Shown here in pieces: positions 54,917 through 63,762 of a stretch of 64,000 nucleotides of DNA; the stretch's first letter is position 1; each line of letters starts with the position of its first letter. This stretch comes from a virus. Made by a program: the position numbers and the translations under genes. The notes beneath the pieces are model-generated. The model had not been told where the DNA came from, searched no databases, and saw only the letters and a program-made list of their open reading frames with translations. The stretch covers positions 1 to 64,000 of the IMG/VR virus record IMGVR_UViG_3300044949_002468; one strand, 5' to 3'.

Positions 54917-55578
54917 TAGAATTTGCCTTTGCCAAAGACCGCACGAAAGACCGCCCTTTGAAATTCCGGAGTGATCTTCGCCGCTTTTTTGCCTGCTTTC
55001 TCTGCGTTCTGGTTCTTCAAATGCAGAGCCTTGTAGTCGTTTAATTTCCGAGCGTCGGCCTTTTGAACCATCGCCAACTCAACAACCCGCGCTTTGATTT
55101 CCTGCGAGAACTTCAGTTTCCCGCCCGTGGCTACCGCAAGCCCCTTGCCCAGCGCCTTGCGGAAACGCCCGAAAAGTCCGGTGGTTCCAGCCTTGTTGCC
55201 AATCGCGCCCGGCTTGGTCGCGCGCCACGAACGCTGACCGGAAAGGAAACCATCGTTACCAGCGTCAATCGCCCTGCCACCTATCGCGCGTCCCGACTCC
55301 ATCAAGTCACGCCCCGCGCTGCGATAAGCCGACCCGCGCACTGCCATACCGCTGCCGCCACCGCCGTAGCGATTCATGATTGCGCGATCCGCGACCAATC
55401 CGCCACCGACCGCACCGGCAGTCGCCGCTGCGCCACCCACCGTTTTGAAATCGCCCACCGAGTTCGCCTCGGTGCCGTCCTCGCGATACCACTTGCCATC
55501 CGGCCCGCGCATCACGGCAAAAAGCTTCGCATCCACCTTGGCCTCCAAAGCCACCAGTTTGCTCTTGATCTCGTTCAT
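54916..55578 (-). CDS. Virion-associated, glycine-rich protein
   Basis: A 220-residue protein. A coiled-coil-like N-terminus (KSKLVALEAKVDAKLFAVMR) is followed by a glycine zipper (VGGAAATAGAVGGGLVADRA) that could form a membrane helix, a Gly/Arg-rich middle, LKFSQEIKARV and a basic tail. It overlaps the upstream and downstream genes closely. Likely an internal or ejected virion protein. Confidence 0.7.
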   Translation of the reverse strand: MNEIKSKLVALEAKVDAKLFAVMRGPDGKWYREDGTEANSVGDFKTVGGAAATAGAVGGGLVADRAIMNRYGGGGSGMAVRGSAYRSAGRDLMESGRAIGGRAIDAGNDGFLSGQRSWRATKPGAIGNKAGTTGLFGRFRKALGKGLAVATGGKLKFSQEIKARVVELAMVQKADARKLNDYKALHLKNQNAEKAGKKAAKITPEFQRAVFRAVFGKGKF

Positions 55579-55600
55579 AAATGTTTTGGTTCAGTCAATT

Positions 55601-58600
55601 CTACTTCTTGGGATCTGGGGCCAGATAATCCGGCAGCCAGTGGCCCTTCTTGAAAGTCATCTTCTTCGGCGTCACAACTTGCAGCTTCGGCTTCCAGATT
55701 TTGCGCCCCACCAGCACGCCACCCGCCGTCCCCGCAATCGTTCCGGCCAAGGCCAACCCGCCCAAAATCTTGCGCTCCCCTTCCTTCTTCTCATACCACT
55801 CCGCCGGTCGCCGGTTGCGCTTTTTGGCCGTGGGAGAAAAAACACGCGCACTGTTGCCGCGCGCATCGCGCAAGTCCCAGCCCTGCGTGCCGTAGTAGTC
55901 CTGATACATATCGAACGTCCGCACGGAGTTCTTCAGTCGGGCCGATAGACCCATGATCTTGCCCAAACGGTCCTCCGCCGTAGCCCGCAGATTTTGCGCG
56001 CGGGCAATCGTGGCATCCGTGCCGCGACGGAACGACTTGGCCCAATTCGGAGCGGAACGGAGCCCGCCTTTGCGATAGACCACGCCAGCACCCAACAAAG
56101 CCGCTGCCCCCGCTGCCGTCTGCAGCTTGTTCTGGAACCAACTCTTCTCCCACTCGCGCTTCTTGGTTTTCTTACCCTGCGACACTTCCGAGACATCGCG
56201 CACCAACCCCATGCCGCGCTTGCGCGTCCGGTTGTATTCCTCCGCCTTGCGACGAGCCGCACTGATGAATGCCCCCGTGGTGATCGGTGCCGCCTCGACG
56301 CGCCCAGTCACCGGATTCTTCCGCGTCAGCGAACGCCCCTGCACGTAATCATAGAACCCCGCCGCGCGACCCGTCTCCTCGTCGCGCGCATAGATGGCGA
56401 ACTGATGCACCGCACCCTTGCGGGCAAATTTGTATTTCGTCCGCAACATGGCCAAGGTCGCCCTCATCGCCTTACGCTCGCCGCGACTGTGCACCATCTT
56501 CATTTTGCTCCCCGCGCGGTAGCGACTCTTGATCTCCGACTCATACCGCTTGCCAATGGCCATCGCCTTGTTCGTCGCCTGATTCCTCTCCAGCGTATCC
56601 GGCTGCATGGATTTACGGATCGGCAACGGCTCGCGCTCGATCGAACCCTTCGGACCAAACCGCGCGTTGTTCACCTTGCCGCCCACCGACATGGAAGCAC
56701 GGCGCTCGGCCCGCAACTGCTGGCCCAGCTTCATCCGCGCCTCTTCCGTCTGCATCGCCTTGGCCGACTTCCGCAAAGACCGCCAGCCTGCATAGCCGAC
56801 CCCGGCCACCGGAGTCGCCACCGCGCCGGTGACAAGCAACTGCTGCTTCAGCCGCTCGCGCTCATCATAGACCGGATTCATCGGTGCCATCGGCGCCATG
56901 GTCTGAAATTCATACCGCGCCTCAAAAGGCAGCACCTTCATCAGCGACCGCAACTTCTGCGCCATCGCACCACGCGCGTTTTCCTTCTTGAGAACTTCTT
57001 TGATCGCCGGAGTCATCTTCATGCTCCGCATCTCCGCCGTGGAGCCAGGTCGATAAGTTTTGTCGTTCATCTCGATAAGTTCCTCCTTGGCCGAACAATT
57101 CCACCGCTTGAGCGCAGCACCTTTCGGCGTCAGCTTGCCATCCTTGCTCGTCGGCCCCTGCATCCCGCCCATACGCGCACAGAAAGATGCACGGCGCTTG
57201 GCCGCTTTGCTTCCCGGCTTGAGCTTGCTCGGATCTTTGGTCACCGGCCTTTTCAGATTGCTCCCGTGCTCGCGGTTGTATTTCGCGCGGAAGCTGTCAT
57301 TCAGCCCGCCGCTTTTGGCGTGCCGCTTCTTGTTGTATCCGTGAAACGGTTTCTCCAACTCCACGAGCTGACCGGAAGCATCGAAGGCCCGCAATTTGCG
57401 GAACGTCGGGAACGTGGTCAGTTGCCGCTTGATCCAGCGCGAAGCCCGCGTAATCCGCGCACCCGCCACCCGCGCCCCGCGAGTCGCCTTGCGCGCATCG
57501 CCTGCCACCGCACCCACCTGATTCATCGCCTTGCCCGCGCGCCAACCGGCATAGCCAACCCCCGCGCCAACTCCGGCTCCCGCCGCCAAAACCCCCGATC
57601 CCGAAAGAACGTCCTTTGCCGCCTCGCTGCGAGATTCACGCCGCAGATCCCGCCAATCCTTCGACATCTCGAATTTGAAATCTTTGATCCGGCTCGAAAG
57701 CCCGTGCATCCGCTTCAGATCCTTGCGGATATTGCGGATGCTATCCACTTGCTGGCCCTCATCCGCGCCGGTTGCCGCGCCATAGGCGCCACCCGCCACC
57801 CCGCCAAGCGCCGCCGCTTTGATCGGCCCCGCCTTCTTGATCCACTGGGCCGGGCGCCATTCTTTGGCCAATTTTCCAACCTGTTTACGCACCACCGGAA
57901 CCCGCCGCGCCACAAGGCCACCGGCTACTCCCAGCGTCCCGCCGACAATGGCGCCGCCCACCGCCGCGCGTTTGGTAAAAGCCGCCCCTTCCTTTTTGTC
58001 AGGATCGCCCAAAATCGCACTGCCGAGCAAAGATCCGCCGCCAACAATCGCCCCACCCGCCGCCGCGCCACCCGCCGCCGTCCGCAATGCCGTCTTCACT
58101 CCGACCCCGCGACGAAGCAAAGGCAAAATCCCCAAAGCCGCGCCGGAAGCCGCACCCGACAACCCCGCCATCACATACGGATTCATCTGCCGCTTCTCTT
58201 TTTTGGAAAACTCGAAACGGGCATCCGACATCTTGAGGAGCTTCTTCCGCAAAATCCGGTAAGCACCATAGCCCGCCGCGCCCGCGCCGATCACCGCCGG
58301 TGCCGCCTCGGAACGAGCCGCCCAAGGCTGCCGCGCTCCGTAAACATCGCGCCCCGTCTTGTGCGTGACCGCCCGAACGCCGATCACACTACCCGCACCG
58401 GCCAAAGCACCCGCCGCCAAACGTGCCTTCAGCGGCAAACGGCCACGGCCCAAGACTGCCCCTGCTGCCGTGCCCGCGATTCCCGCACGCAAAATGTTGG
58501 AATCCCGCTTGGCAATATCCTTCTGCCGGTTCTCGATCACATAGCGGTCATGGGCAATTTGGCCGGTCAAAGGAATGCCCGCCTCCCTGCCAATCGGATC

Positions 58601-58639
58601 CTGCCGCCTCTGTTTCGCCAAGTTCTCGCGCCGACTCAT
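55601..58639 (-). CDS. Large modular internal virion protein
   Basis: A 1012-residue, very basic protein. It repeats a plan: an aromatic motif (ARFEFSKK, DFKFEMSK, ARYEFQTM, RTFDMYQDYYG), a basic stretch, then a glycine-zipper helix (AGTAAGAVLGRG, AGLSGAASGAALGILP, VGAGVGYAGWR, VAGVGYAGWRSLR, AGTIAGTAGGVLVGRK). Near residue 485 a segment LKPGSKAAKRRASFCARMGG is shared with many phage virion proteins. Glycine zippers suit membrane pores, so it may be an ejected protein that forms a channel, possibly as a polyprotein. Start at ATG 58639; upstream codons match non-coding AT-rich repeats. Confidence 0.78.
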   Translation of the reverse strand: MSRRENLAKQRRQDPIGREAGIPLTGQIAHDRYVIENRQKDIAKRDSNILRAGIAGTAAGAVLGRGRLPLKARLAAGALAGAGSVIGVRAVTHKTGRDVYGARQPWAARSEAAPAVIGAGAAGYGAYRILRKKLLKMSDARFEFSKKEKRQMNPYVMAGLSGAASGAALGILPLLRRGVGVKTALRTAAGGAAAGGAIVGGGSLLGSAILGDPDKKEGAAFTKRAAVGGAIVGGTLGVAGGLVARRVPVVRKQVGKLAKEWRPAQWIKKAGPIKAAALGGVAGGAYGAATGADEGQQVDSIRNIRKDLKRMHGLSSRIKDFKFEMSKDWRDLRRESRSEAAKDVLSGSGVLAAGAGVGAGVGYAGWRAGKAMNQVGAVAGDARKATRGARVAGARITRASRWIKRQLTTFPTFRKLRAFDASGQLVELEKPFHGYNKKRHAKSGGLNDSFRAKYNREHGSNLKRPVTKDPSKLKPGSKAAKRRASFCARMGGMQGPTSKDGKLTPKGAALKRWNCSAKEELIEMNDKTYRPGSTAEMRSMKMTPAIKEVLKKENARGAMAQKLRSLMKVLPFEARYEFQTMAPMAPMNPVYDERERLKQQLLVTGAVATPVAGVGYAGWRSLRKSAKAMQTEEARMKLGQQLRAERRASMSVGGKVNNARFGPKGSIEREPLPIRKSMQPDTLERNQATNKAMAIGKRYESEIKSRYRAGSKMKMVHSRGERKAMRATLAMLRTKYKFARKGAVHQFAIYARDEETGRAAGFYDYVQGRSLTRKNPVTGRVEAAPITTGAFISAARRKAEEYNRTRKRGMGLVRDVSEVSQGKKTKKREWEKSWFQNKLQTAAGAAALLGAGVVYRKGGLRSAPNWAKSFRRGTDATIARAQNLRATAEDRLGKIMGLSARLKNSVRTFDMYQDYYGTQGWDLRDARGNSARVFSPTAKKRNRRPAEWYEKKEGERKILGGLALAGTIAGTAGGVLVGRKIWKPKLQVVTPKKMTFKKGHWLPDYLAPDPKK

Positions 58640-58698
58640 CGCCACCACCGACCTGTCAATTCGGCCCTCTGAAATCTGCAATTTCAAATCTGAAATCC

Positions 58699-58872
58699 TC
58701 ACGGCTGCCCCCTCCATTGATGAATAAACATCTGCATGCTGTTGCGTAGCTGCTGCAGATCGCGCCGCGCGATGGCCAGATCCATCGTCAGCTTGTCGCA
58801 GCGGTCCACGAGGGACTGCAACTCACGCATCGCCGCCGCTTCCGCTTCCGTTGTCTGGATTTCTGCTTGCAT
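58699..58872 (-). CDS. Small coiled-coil protein
   Basis: A 57-residue coiled-coil protein (QSLVDRCDKLTMDLAIARRD). The ATG at 58872 lies inside the end of the portal gene (50-bp overlap). A helical partner of the portal or internal core is possible. Confidence 0.6.
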   Translation of the reverse strand: MQAEIQTTEAEAAAMRELQSLVDRCDKLTMDLAIARRDLQQLRNSMQMFIHQWRGQP

Positions 58873-60574
58873 CAGATTGTTGCGGACGGCTTTCCGGCAC
58901 CAGCGCCTCCGCCTTGGCGCGCGGCACCCCGTAAACGTAGACCAGACTTTGGATCGCGCTCTCGCGCTCCAGCTTGCCCTCGGCATGGGCCGTGAGCACA
59001 TCAATCAACTGTGCAGCGGTCTTTTCGCCCACCTTGCCGACCAAGCCCTTAACCGGAGGCGGCGGCATTTCCGGCGGCATATTGATCGCCGCCAACATCT
59101 GGGTCGCGTTCTGCATGGACGGCACGATCAGTTCGATCGGCACCACGGATTCCGCCGCGACTTCCTGCAACTGCTTGACCTCGCGGGCCAGCGTGCGCGC
59201 CACTTCCAGATTGCTCGATCCGTCGATCTCCTCGATCACCTTGCCGCGCGGGATAATGCCGTTCTGCAACAAAAGCATCTGCTCCTGCACATAGTTGCCG
59301 GTATCGCCGGTCAGGCGCGCCCCGAAATTCCAACTGCCCGATTTCCACAGCGGATGCGGCGTGATCTTGCCCATGGCAATGGCCCGCTCCAGCACCAGAT
59401 CGCGGACTTTGTTCAAAACCTTGTCCACGAGCAACTGCTGGTATTGCTGGATCGTCCGCATCGCCTGCATCACCTCGATCCGCGCCGTCACACCGCCCAA
59501 AAGCGCCATGTTGTAGACAAAGCCGAACGGCAAATTCAGCCCCAAGGCCATCTCGCGGATCAGGATCTCGACAAACTGCATCAGATTCCCGGACGGACGG
59601 CCCGTGCTGCCGGGGAAGGTGATTTCCTCACCCTCTTGAAGCCTTTTGATCATGCCTGCCTGCACCTCGAAAGCATTCGGCCCGCCCGCGCCCGTGCCGC
59701 TCTTGGTCATCCAATCCAACCCGCTGCCGGTCGGGGCGCTGTCCTTGCGGCGGATGAATCCGGCAAAGGCGGCAGCAAATTTCATCGCCAATTTTTCAAA
59801 GCCAAACAGTTCATGGATGTCCCGCGCATGGGGCAAAAGCGGCGACAGCCAGCTATCCCCGTGGTATTGGTCCGCCCGCGTCGGACGGAACAAATGCAGG
59901 AACAGTTCCGGCGGCACGATCCCCGCACCCAGCCCCATGTCGAAAGTCTCCTTGGTGTATTGCGCCATCCGCGAACGGCGGTAAATCTCGTAGCCGGTCA
60001 CGCGGCCCACTTGGTCGATATGGATGCCGTTGATGCAATACTCGTCGGCCTTCACTGTATCCGGCCCGCCGATCCGGTCGGCCTCGATCGGTTGCAGGCG
60101 GATCTCGTCGCCATCCGGCACGATGATCCACCCGTATTCCCCATCCCGCGCCGTGGCTCGGAACCCCAACTGCACCAACTCGGCCAGCCGGTAACGCCCC
60201 GTCACATCCGCCCGCCCGCACCAATCATGGAAATAGTCCTGGTATTCTTGGTCGATGTCCGAATCTCCCGTCCTCGACTGATATGTAATCGCCCCGCAAG
60301 TGTATTGGGTCAGCTTTTCCAGCACCCCGCGGATGAAGCAAAACTTCTCCTCCATGTCCCGCGCTTCCCAGATGCGGTTGATCCGCTGACGCTGCTTGCG
60401 CTGGGTTTCGGGCGAACCCTGCCGCGTCTTGCCGCCGCTATTCCCGCGCTGCTCGCGGTTCCAATCCCCCCGCTCGAACTCCTGCAGCCAGTGTTTTGAC
60501 ACCAGCCGCCGCAACCCCGCTTCGGGGGCGACAGCGGCAATCGCCTTGTCCAGAAATGTGATCTTTTGCTCCAT
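58823..60574 (-). CDS. Portal protein (lambda type)
   Basis: A 583-residue portal that forms the dodecameric ring through which DNA enters and leaves the head. The order matches lambda-family portals: RGVLEKLTQYTCGAITYQSR (about 80-105), RYRLAELVQLGFRATARDGE, the clip/stem region near 255-300 (HGDSWLSPLLPHARDIHELF) and a QLPFGFVYN/GGVTARIEVMQAM-type region near 345-375. The C-terminal tail is polar and disordered. It is preceded by a small connector-like gene and followed by internal virion proteins. Confidence 0.92.
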   Translation of the reverse strand: MEQKITFLDKAIAAVAPEAGLRRLVSKHWLQEFERGDWNREQRGNSGGKTRQGSPETQRKQRQRINRIWEARDMEEKFCFIRGVLEKLTQYTCGAITYQSRTGDSDIDQEYQDYFHDWCGRADVTGRYRLAELVQLGFRATARDGEYGWIIVPDGDEIRLQPIEADRIGGPDTVKADEYCINGIHIDQVGRVTGYEIYRRSRMAQYTKETFDMGLGAGIVPPELFLHLFRPTRADQYHGDSWLSPLLPHARDIHELFGFEKLAMKFAAAFAGFIRRKDSAPTGSGLDWMTKSGTGAGGPNAFEVQAGMIKRLQEGEEITFPGSTGRPSGNLMQFVEILIREMALGLNLPFGFVYNMALLGGVTARIEVMQAMRTIQQYQQLLVDKVLNKVRDLVLERAIAMGKITPHPLWKSGSWNFGARLTGDTGNYVQEQMLLLQNGIIPRGKVIEEIDGSSNLEVARTLAREVKQLQEVAAESVVPIELIVPSMQNATQMLAAINMPPEMPPPPVKGLVGKVGEKTAAQLIDVLTAHAEGKLERESAIQSLVYVYGVPRAKAEALVPESRPQQSDASRNPDNGSGSGGDA

Positions 60575-60577
60575 GAA

Positions 60578-60823
60578 TCAGAAGGTGATCCGCGAGAAAT
60601 CCGCCACCGCCGTGTAGTCTTCCGTGCTCGCATTGCGCGTCCGCAGCACCCGATTCGCCGCCTGCAGCCGGTCCCGCACCTCCCGCAAATCCTTCGTGTA
60701 GCTCTTGCTCCCGATCTGTTGCGACGAAAGCGGAGTCGCCAGCTTCTTCAGTTGCTCGATCTCAGCCGCCAGTTCCGCACCGGAGTAAGTCGCATAGATT
60801 TCCACCCAGTCGCTCGCCGCCAT
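60578..60823 (-). CDS. Small head protein, gpW-like position
   Basis: An 81-residue protein with helix AELAAEIEQLKKLATPLSSQ and a SYTKDLREVRDRLQAANRVL segment, similar in layout to gpW-type head completion proteins. It lies just before the portal gene in the transcript. Tentative, because no signature is visible. Confidence 0.7.
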   Translation of the reverse strand: MAASDWVEIYATYSGAELAAEIEQLKKLATPLSSQQIGSKSYTKDLREVRDRLQAANRVLRTRNASTEDYTAVADFSRITF

Positions 60824-60838
60824 GCCCCTCCTTGTCTG

Positions 60839-61138
60839 TCAATTCGGACAATCTGACCGAAAAACCTGCCACATCCAGAATGCCTGTCTGAAAGATGCAG
60901 GAAGCTCTTGAATTTCTGCTCCCTGCTTTACGAATTTCTTAACGATGGCGGCGAACGATCGCACGCTCGTGCGCTCCCATGTCCACTTGGTATTGTCCCA
61001 TACATAGATATCAATCACGCAAATGCGGCGGTCCAGATGGTCTACGGTGCTCGTAGCCCGCTCGTGTAAAAGATACCTTTTGTCGCCGACTACCGCAGCG
61101 CAGCAACGCGGACTTGCACCTTCGATGGCGTATCTCAT
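60839..61138 (-). CDS. Hypothetical protein
   Basis: A 99-residue protein (RRICVIDIYVWDNTKWTWER) with a beta core and a helical end rich in Phe and Trp. The ATG overlaps the upstream stop by 4 bp. No family recognised. Confidence 0.65.
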   Translation of the reverse strand: MRYAIEGASPRCCAAVVGDKRYLLHERATSTVDHLDRRICVIDIYVWDNTKWTWERTSVRSFAAIVKKFVKQGAEIQELPASFRQAFWMWQVFRSDCPN

Positions 61139-61782
61139 TTGTGGGTCATCTCCACCGCCCCCTTACACCACTCCGATTTCCCGTGAAAGGCAAAGCTCTG
61201 CTCATGCCGCCAATCCGGAAATTCCGGCACCTCGTTCTCGTAGCTGAACCGGATCGCCGTGCCGATGTCGGCAATCCGCATCCCCTCCCGATCCAGCACT
61301 TCCCGCAGCCGCGAATTGCGCGTAAACCACACATCGCTCGGCTCCCCATTGTAGAAATGCCGGTTCTCCCACAAGAGGCGGCGGAACCTCCGGCTCTGCA
61401 AGGAACAACCGCCGTTACCCACCCGATCCCCGCCTTCCGGCACCAATCTCGGAGGCCACGGCGCCCCGATATAGTCGTAGTCCAGAAACCCCGGCTCCCA
61501 TCGGTCGAAATGCACCGGAAACCCATCCGTCTCGATGTGCAGCATGTGCGGCGTGTGAAAATACTTGTGCAACTCGTAAGCCTGCCACCGCTGCCCCTCC
61601 TGCCAATCGCACCTCGGCACATACACCTGACGCCCCACCGGCACACTCGGCTTGTCGGCGGAGAGATGCACACAATCCCCGAACCGAATCCGCTCGCAGA
61701 GCCAGTTCACAATCCGCCCCGACAAATCCGCGTCATGCGCCGGATTGAAGATCAGCAACGTGACTGTCGGTAGCTCAAGCAC
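61135..61782 (-). CDS. DUF5672-like glycosyltransferase
   Basis: A 215-residue protein. MLHIETDGFPVHFDRWEPGF and LDYDYIGAPWPP, then GNGGCSLQSRRFRRLL, are the hallmark of the DUF5672 glycosyltransferase-like family; the E-x-D motif would bind the metal and sugar nucleotide. These enzymes act in surface polysaccharide or glycan decoration. The start is a GTG (61782) that overlaps the upstream gene by 8 bp. It sits in a set with an FkbM-type methyltransferase and a GT9 enzyme, so the phage probably modifies a glycan, either its own virion's or the host's. Confidence 0.85.
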   Translation of the reverse strand: MLELPTVTLLIFNPAHDADLSGRIVNWLCERIRFGDCVHLSADKPSVPVGRQVYVPRCDWQEGQRWQAYELHKYFHTPHMLHIETDGFPVHFDRWEPGFLDYDYIGAPWPPRLVPEGGDRVGNGGCSLQSRRFRRLLWENRHFYNGEPSDVWFTRNSRLREVLDREGMRIADIGTAIRFSYENEVPEFPDWRHEQSFAFHGKSEWCKGAVEMTHK

Positions 61783-61957
61783 GTTTGAGATTTTCGACGG
61801 CGGCACGGAATTCCTTCAGCAAGGCGTCAAGACGTTCGAGAGCACCGCTTTCTGTGGAGGAGATTTGCAGCGGCCATTCCGCGTTTTCTCCCGTGTTGGT
61901 CCGAATATAGTCGTGCAGCTTGATGCCCGCCGCGATGGCTTGGTCTTTGGCTGTCAT
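61775..61957 (-). CDS. Small helical protein, unknown function
   Basis: A 60-residue protein (MTAKDQAIAAGIKLHDYIRT) ending in an acidic helix. The ATGA overlap with the methyltransferase stop supports this start. It may be a small partner of the glycan genes. Function unknown. Confidence 0.68.
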   Translation of the reverse strand: MTAKDQAIAAGIKLHDYIRTNTGENAEWPLQISSTESGALERLDALLKEFRAAVENLKRA

Positions 61958-62520
61958 CTTACAAACACCTCGTCTTGCCCGTCCGTCTCCACCATGCGGT
62001 AGCCCTGCACACCCATCCACCGCCGGATCTCATCCCCATACGGATTGCGGTAATGCTGCCACCCCATCTCCACACAGATCAGCCACGGACGGCTCACCAG
62101 CCCCTTGATCACGTGCCACTCGGAACCCTCTGTGTCGATGGCCATCAATTCGATGTCGCCCCGATCATAGTAATCCACGGTGCGACAAATCACCGTGACC
62201 CGATTGCTCGGTTCATTGCCCACGCTCGCGCGCGGACTCGCCACTCCGTCCAGATACGAGCTGCAGCCGTCATCCCGCAGCAAACGCGGCCCGCGCTGGT
62301 CGCTCAAGGCCACCTCATGCACCGTTACCTTGCCGCCGGTCCCGAAAAACTGCCGCAACTCCTCGGCATAATACGGATGCGGCTCGAATAGCTCCACCCG
62401 CTCGGCATCCCCGATCAAGGGCGCCACATGCACCTGATTCGGATGGTTCGCCCCCACCTCCCAGACCACCTTGGGCCTCGGCAACTTGTGTTCTTCCAAT
62501 ACTCGTGCCAGTTCGATCAT
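61954..62520 (-). CDS. FkbM-family methyltransferase
   Basis: A 188-residue SAM-dependent methyltransferase. Motif I VVWEVGANHPNQ (about 18-29), VELFEPHPYY, and IDTEGSEWHVIKGL (about 127-140, FkbM signature D-x-E-G-x-E-x-x-x-L) are present. Enzymes of this family methylate sugars or other small substrates. It overlaps both neighbours by 4 bp. The local glycan genes suggest that it methylates a sugar on the virion or host surface. Confidence 0.9.
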   Translation of the reverse strand: MIELARVLEEHKLPRPKVVWEVGANHPNQVHVAPLIGDAERVELFEPHPYYAEELRQFFGTGGKVTVHEVALSDQRGPRLLRDDGCSSYLDGVASPRASVGNEPSNRVTVICRTVDYYDRGDIELMAIDTEGSEWHVIKGLVSRPWLICVEMGWQHYRNPYGDEIRRWMGVQGYRMVETDGQDEVFVR

Positions 62521-62789
62521 ACCCTTTTGAAATCATGCCCCCGCGCCACGGCCATGTTCGCCATGGCATAATCGTAAGCCTCCCTTGTGCCCCACGCCGT
62601 CGCCCACAAGACAAGGCACGGCGCCAACAAATACCCATTGCCCTTCACCCGATGCTCCCGCAACGGCTCCAACTCCATCCGGTTCTCCGCCCACACTCGC
62701 ATCCCGGTGCGGCGCTTGCGCGGCGCAGCCTCGATTTTTCGCACCGACTTCCACCCGAATCGCTTCGGCCTGTTGAGAAAACTTTTCAT
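62517..62789 (-). CDS. Hypothetical protein
   Basis: A 90-residue basic protein (MKSFLNRPKRFGWKSVRKIE). A hydrophobic stretch LLAPCLVLWATAWG near 55-68 may be a membrane helix. Overlaps on both sides are 4 bp. No family recognised. Confidence 0.66.
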   Translation of the reverse strand: MKSFLNRPKRFGWKSVRKIEAAPRKRRTGMRVWAENRMELEPLREHRVKGNGYLLAPCLVLWATAWGTREAYDYAMANMAVARGHDFKRV

Positions 62790-63067
62790 TTCCATTCTCC
62801 CCTTGCTGCGTCCCATGCACTTTTGGCGTGTTTTTTCAAATCTTTGATGAACCGCACGGCATTCCGATATTTGGCTTTTTTGGTCGCCGCGTAGCTATCT
62901 TCCATCATCGTTATCGCATCATCAGCCAGCAGCCAGCGGGTCTTGCGTTTGTCGAACGTGTAGATAGCGAAGCCCATCAGTCCGGCCCAAAAGTTGCTGA
63001 GTCCCTTGGCTTCGACATACACTATCCCCTCATTGGCGATGAACTTGAGAGGCTTCGGCTTTTTCAT
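62786..63067 (-). CDS. Hypothetical protein
   Basis: A 93-residue basic protein (MKKPKPLKFIANEGIVYVEA) with a WAGLMGFAIYTFDK hydrophobic core and a helical, Lys-rich C-terminus. Linked by 4-bp overlaps. Function unknown. Confidence 0.66.
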   Translation of the reverse strand: MKKPKPLKFIANEGIVYVEAKGLSNFWAGLMGFAIYTFDKRKTRWLLADDAITMMEDSYAATKKAKYRNAVRFIKDLKKHAKSAWDAARGEWK

Positions 63068-63255
63068 CGCGCTCCTCCGGCGCCCAGCGGCGGATCGAAA
63101 GTGAAGTCCATAGTAGCCGAACCCAGAGGCAACAAATGATCACGGCGGTCCATTTTGCACAGCCACTCCGTCACCTGCGTCATTGCTTCTATTGCATCGC
63201 GACCTCTGAACTCTTCACTGCAGCCTCGATTATCTTTGTATTCGATCGTTGTCAT
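63064..63255 (-). CDS. Small protein, unknown function
   Basis: A 63-residue protein (MTTIEYKDNRGCSEEFRGRD). The ATG at 63255 overlaps the stop of a short gene upstream (ATGA), which is why the longer in-frame start at 63327 was not used. No family recognised. Confidence 0.66.
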   Translation of the reverse strand: MTTIEYKDNRGCSEEFRGRDAIEAMTQVTEWLCKMDRRDHLLPLGSATMDFTFDPPLGAGGAR

Positions 63256-63419
63256 TTCAATGCCCCCTTTGTCATCTTGGTAAAACACCAGCCACTCTCC
63301 ACGCGGTAGATTCGCAGATGCCGGCACCGCTTTCCTCGGTGCCGCCGCAGATACCCCCGCACCCGAATCGCCTCGGCCAAGGTCGGATACACGTTCTTCT
63401 CATGTTTGGCCTGACTCAT
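63252..63419 (-). CDS. Small basic protein, unknown function
   Basis: A 55-residue basic protein (MSQAKHEKNVYPTLAEAIRV). A-E-A-x-x-V-R-x-x-x-R-R looks like a small nucleic-acid-binding protein. Its ends overlap both neighbours. Missed easily because it is short. Confidence 0.62.
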   Translation of the reverse strand: MSQAKHEKNVYPTLAEAIRVRGYLRRHRGKRCRHLRIYRVESGWCFTKMTKGALK

Positions 63420-63762
63420 CGTTTACCGCCTCCACCGCCGCACGCGCCTTGGCGATCATCTCCAAGGACGCCAGCCCCTTCTCCATGTCGCACCATTCGC
63501 TCGGCTTCATCAGCCCGCTGGATAGCGCGATCTTCCGTGCCGGAATCTCCTTGGCCCGCCGCAATCGCGCCACCTCGCGAGCCGCCAAGACCCGCTGCGC
63601 TTCCTCCCCGAAAACACTCCCCTTCGTCTTGCACCTCGGACAATCCTTCTCCGGTCGCACATAGACGCCGCTATCATCATTCTCCCCATCCCAAAATCCC
63701 CACGAGGCATGAATCACGCCCATGCCATCGCATTCCGGACACGTTGCTTGCAGCGCACTCAT
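63400..63762 (-). CDS. Zinc-finger protein, DnaJ-type CxxCxGxG motifs
   Basis: A 120-residue protein. CPECDGMG near 8-15 and CPRCKTKG near 39-46 make a pair of zinc knuckles as in DnaJ central domains. The C-terminal half is helical. It overlaps the partial GT9 gene by 4 bp and the short gene downstream by 20 bp. A chaperone-like or nucleic-acid adaptor role is possible. Confidence 0.78.
   Translation of the reverse strand: MSALQATCPECDGMGVIHASWGFWDGENDDSGVYVRPEKDCPRCKTKGSVFGEEAQRVLAAREVARLRRAKEIPARKIALSSGLMKPSEWCDMEKGLASLEMIAKARAAVEAVNDESGQT

Noticed and set aside
55994-58672. 892-codon open frame on the plus strand
   Set aside because: It lies antisense to the modular virion protein gene. 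Its Arg/His/Pro-rich translation without domains is typical of the reverse of a GC-rich, Ala/Gly/Arg-rich gene.
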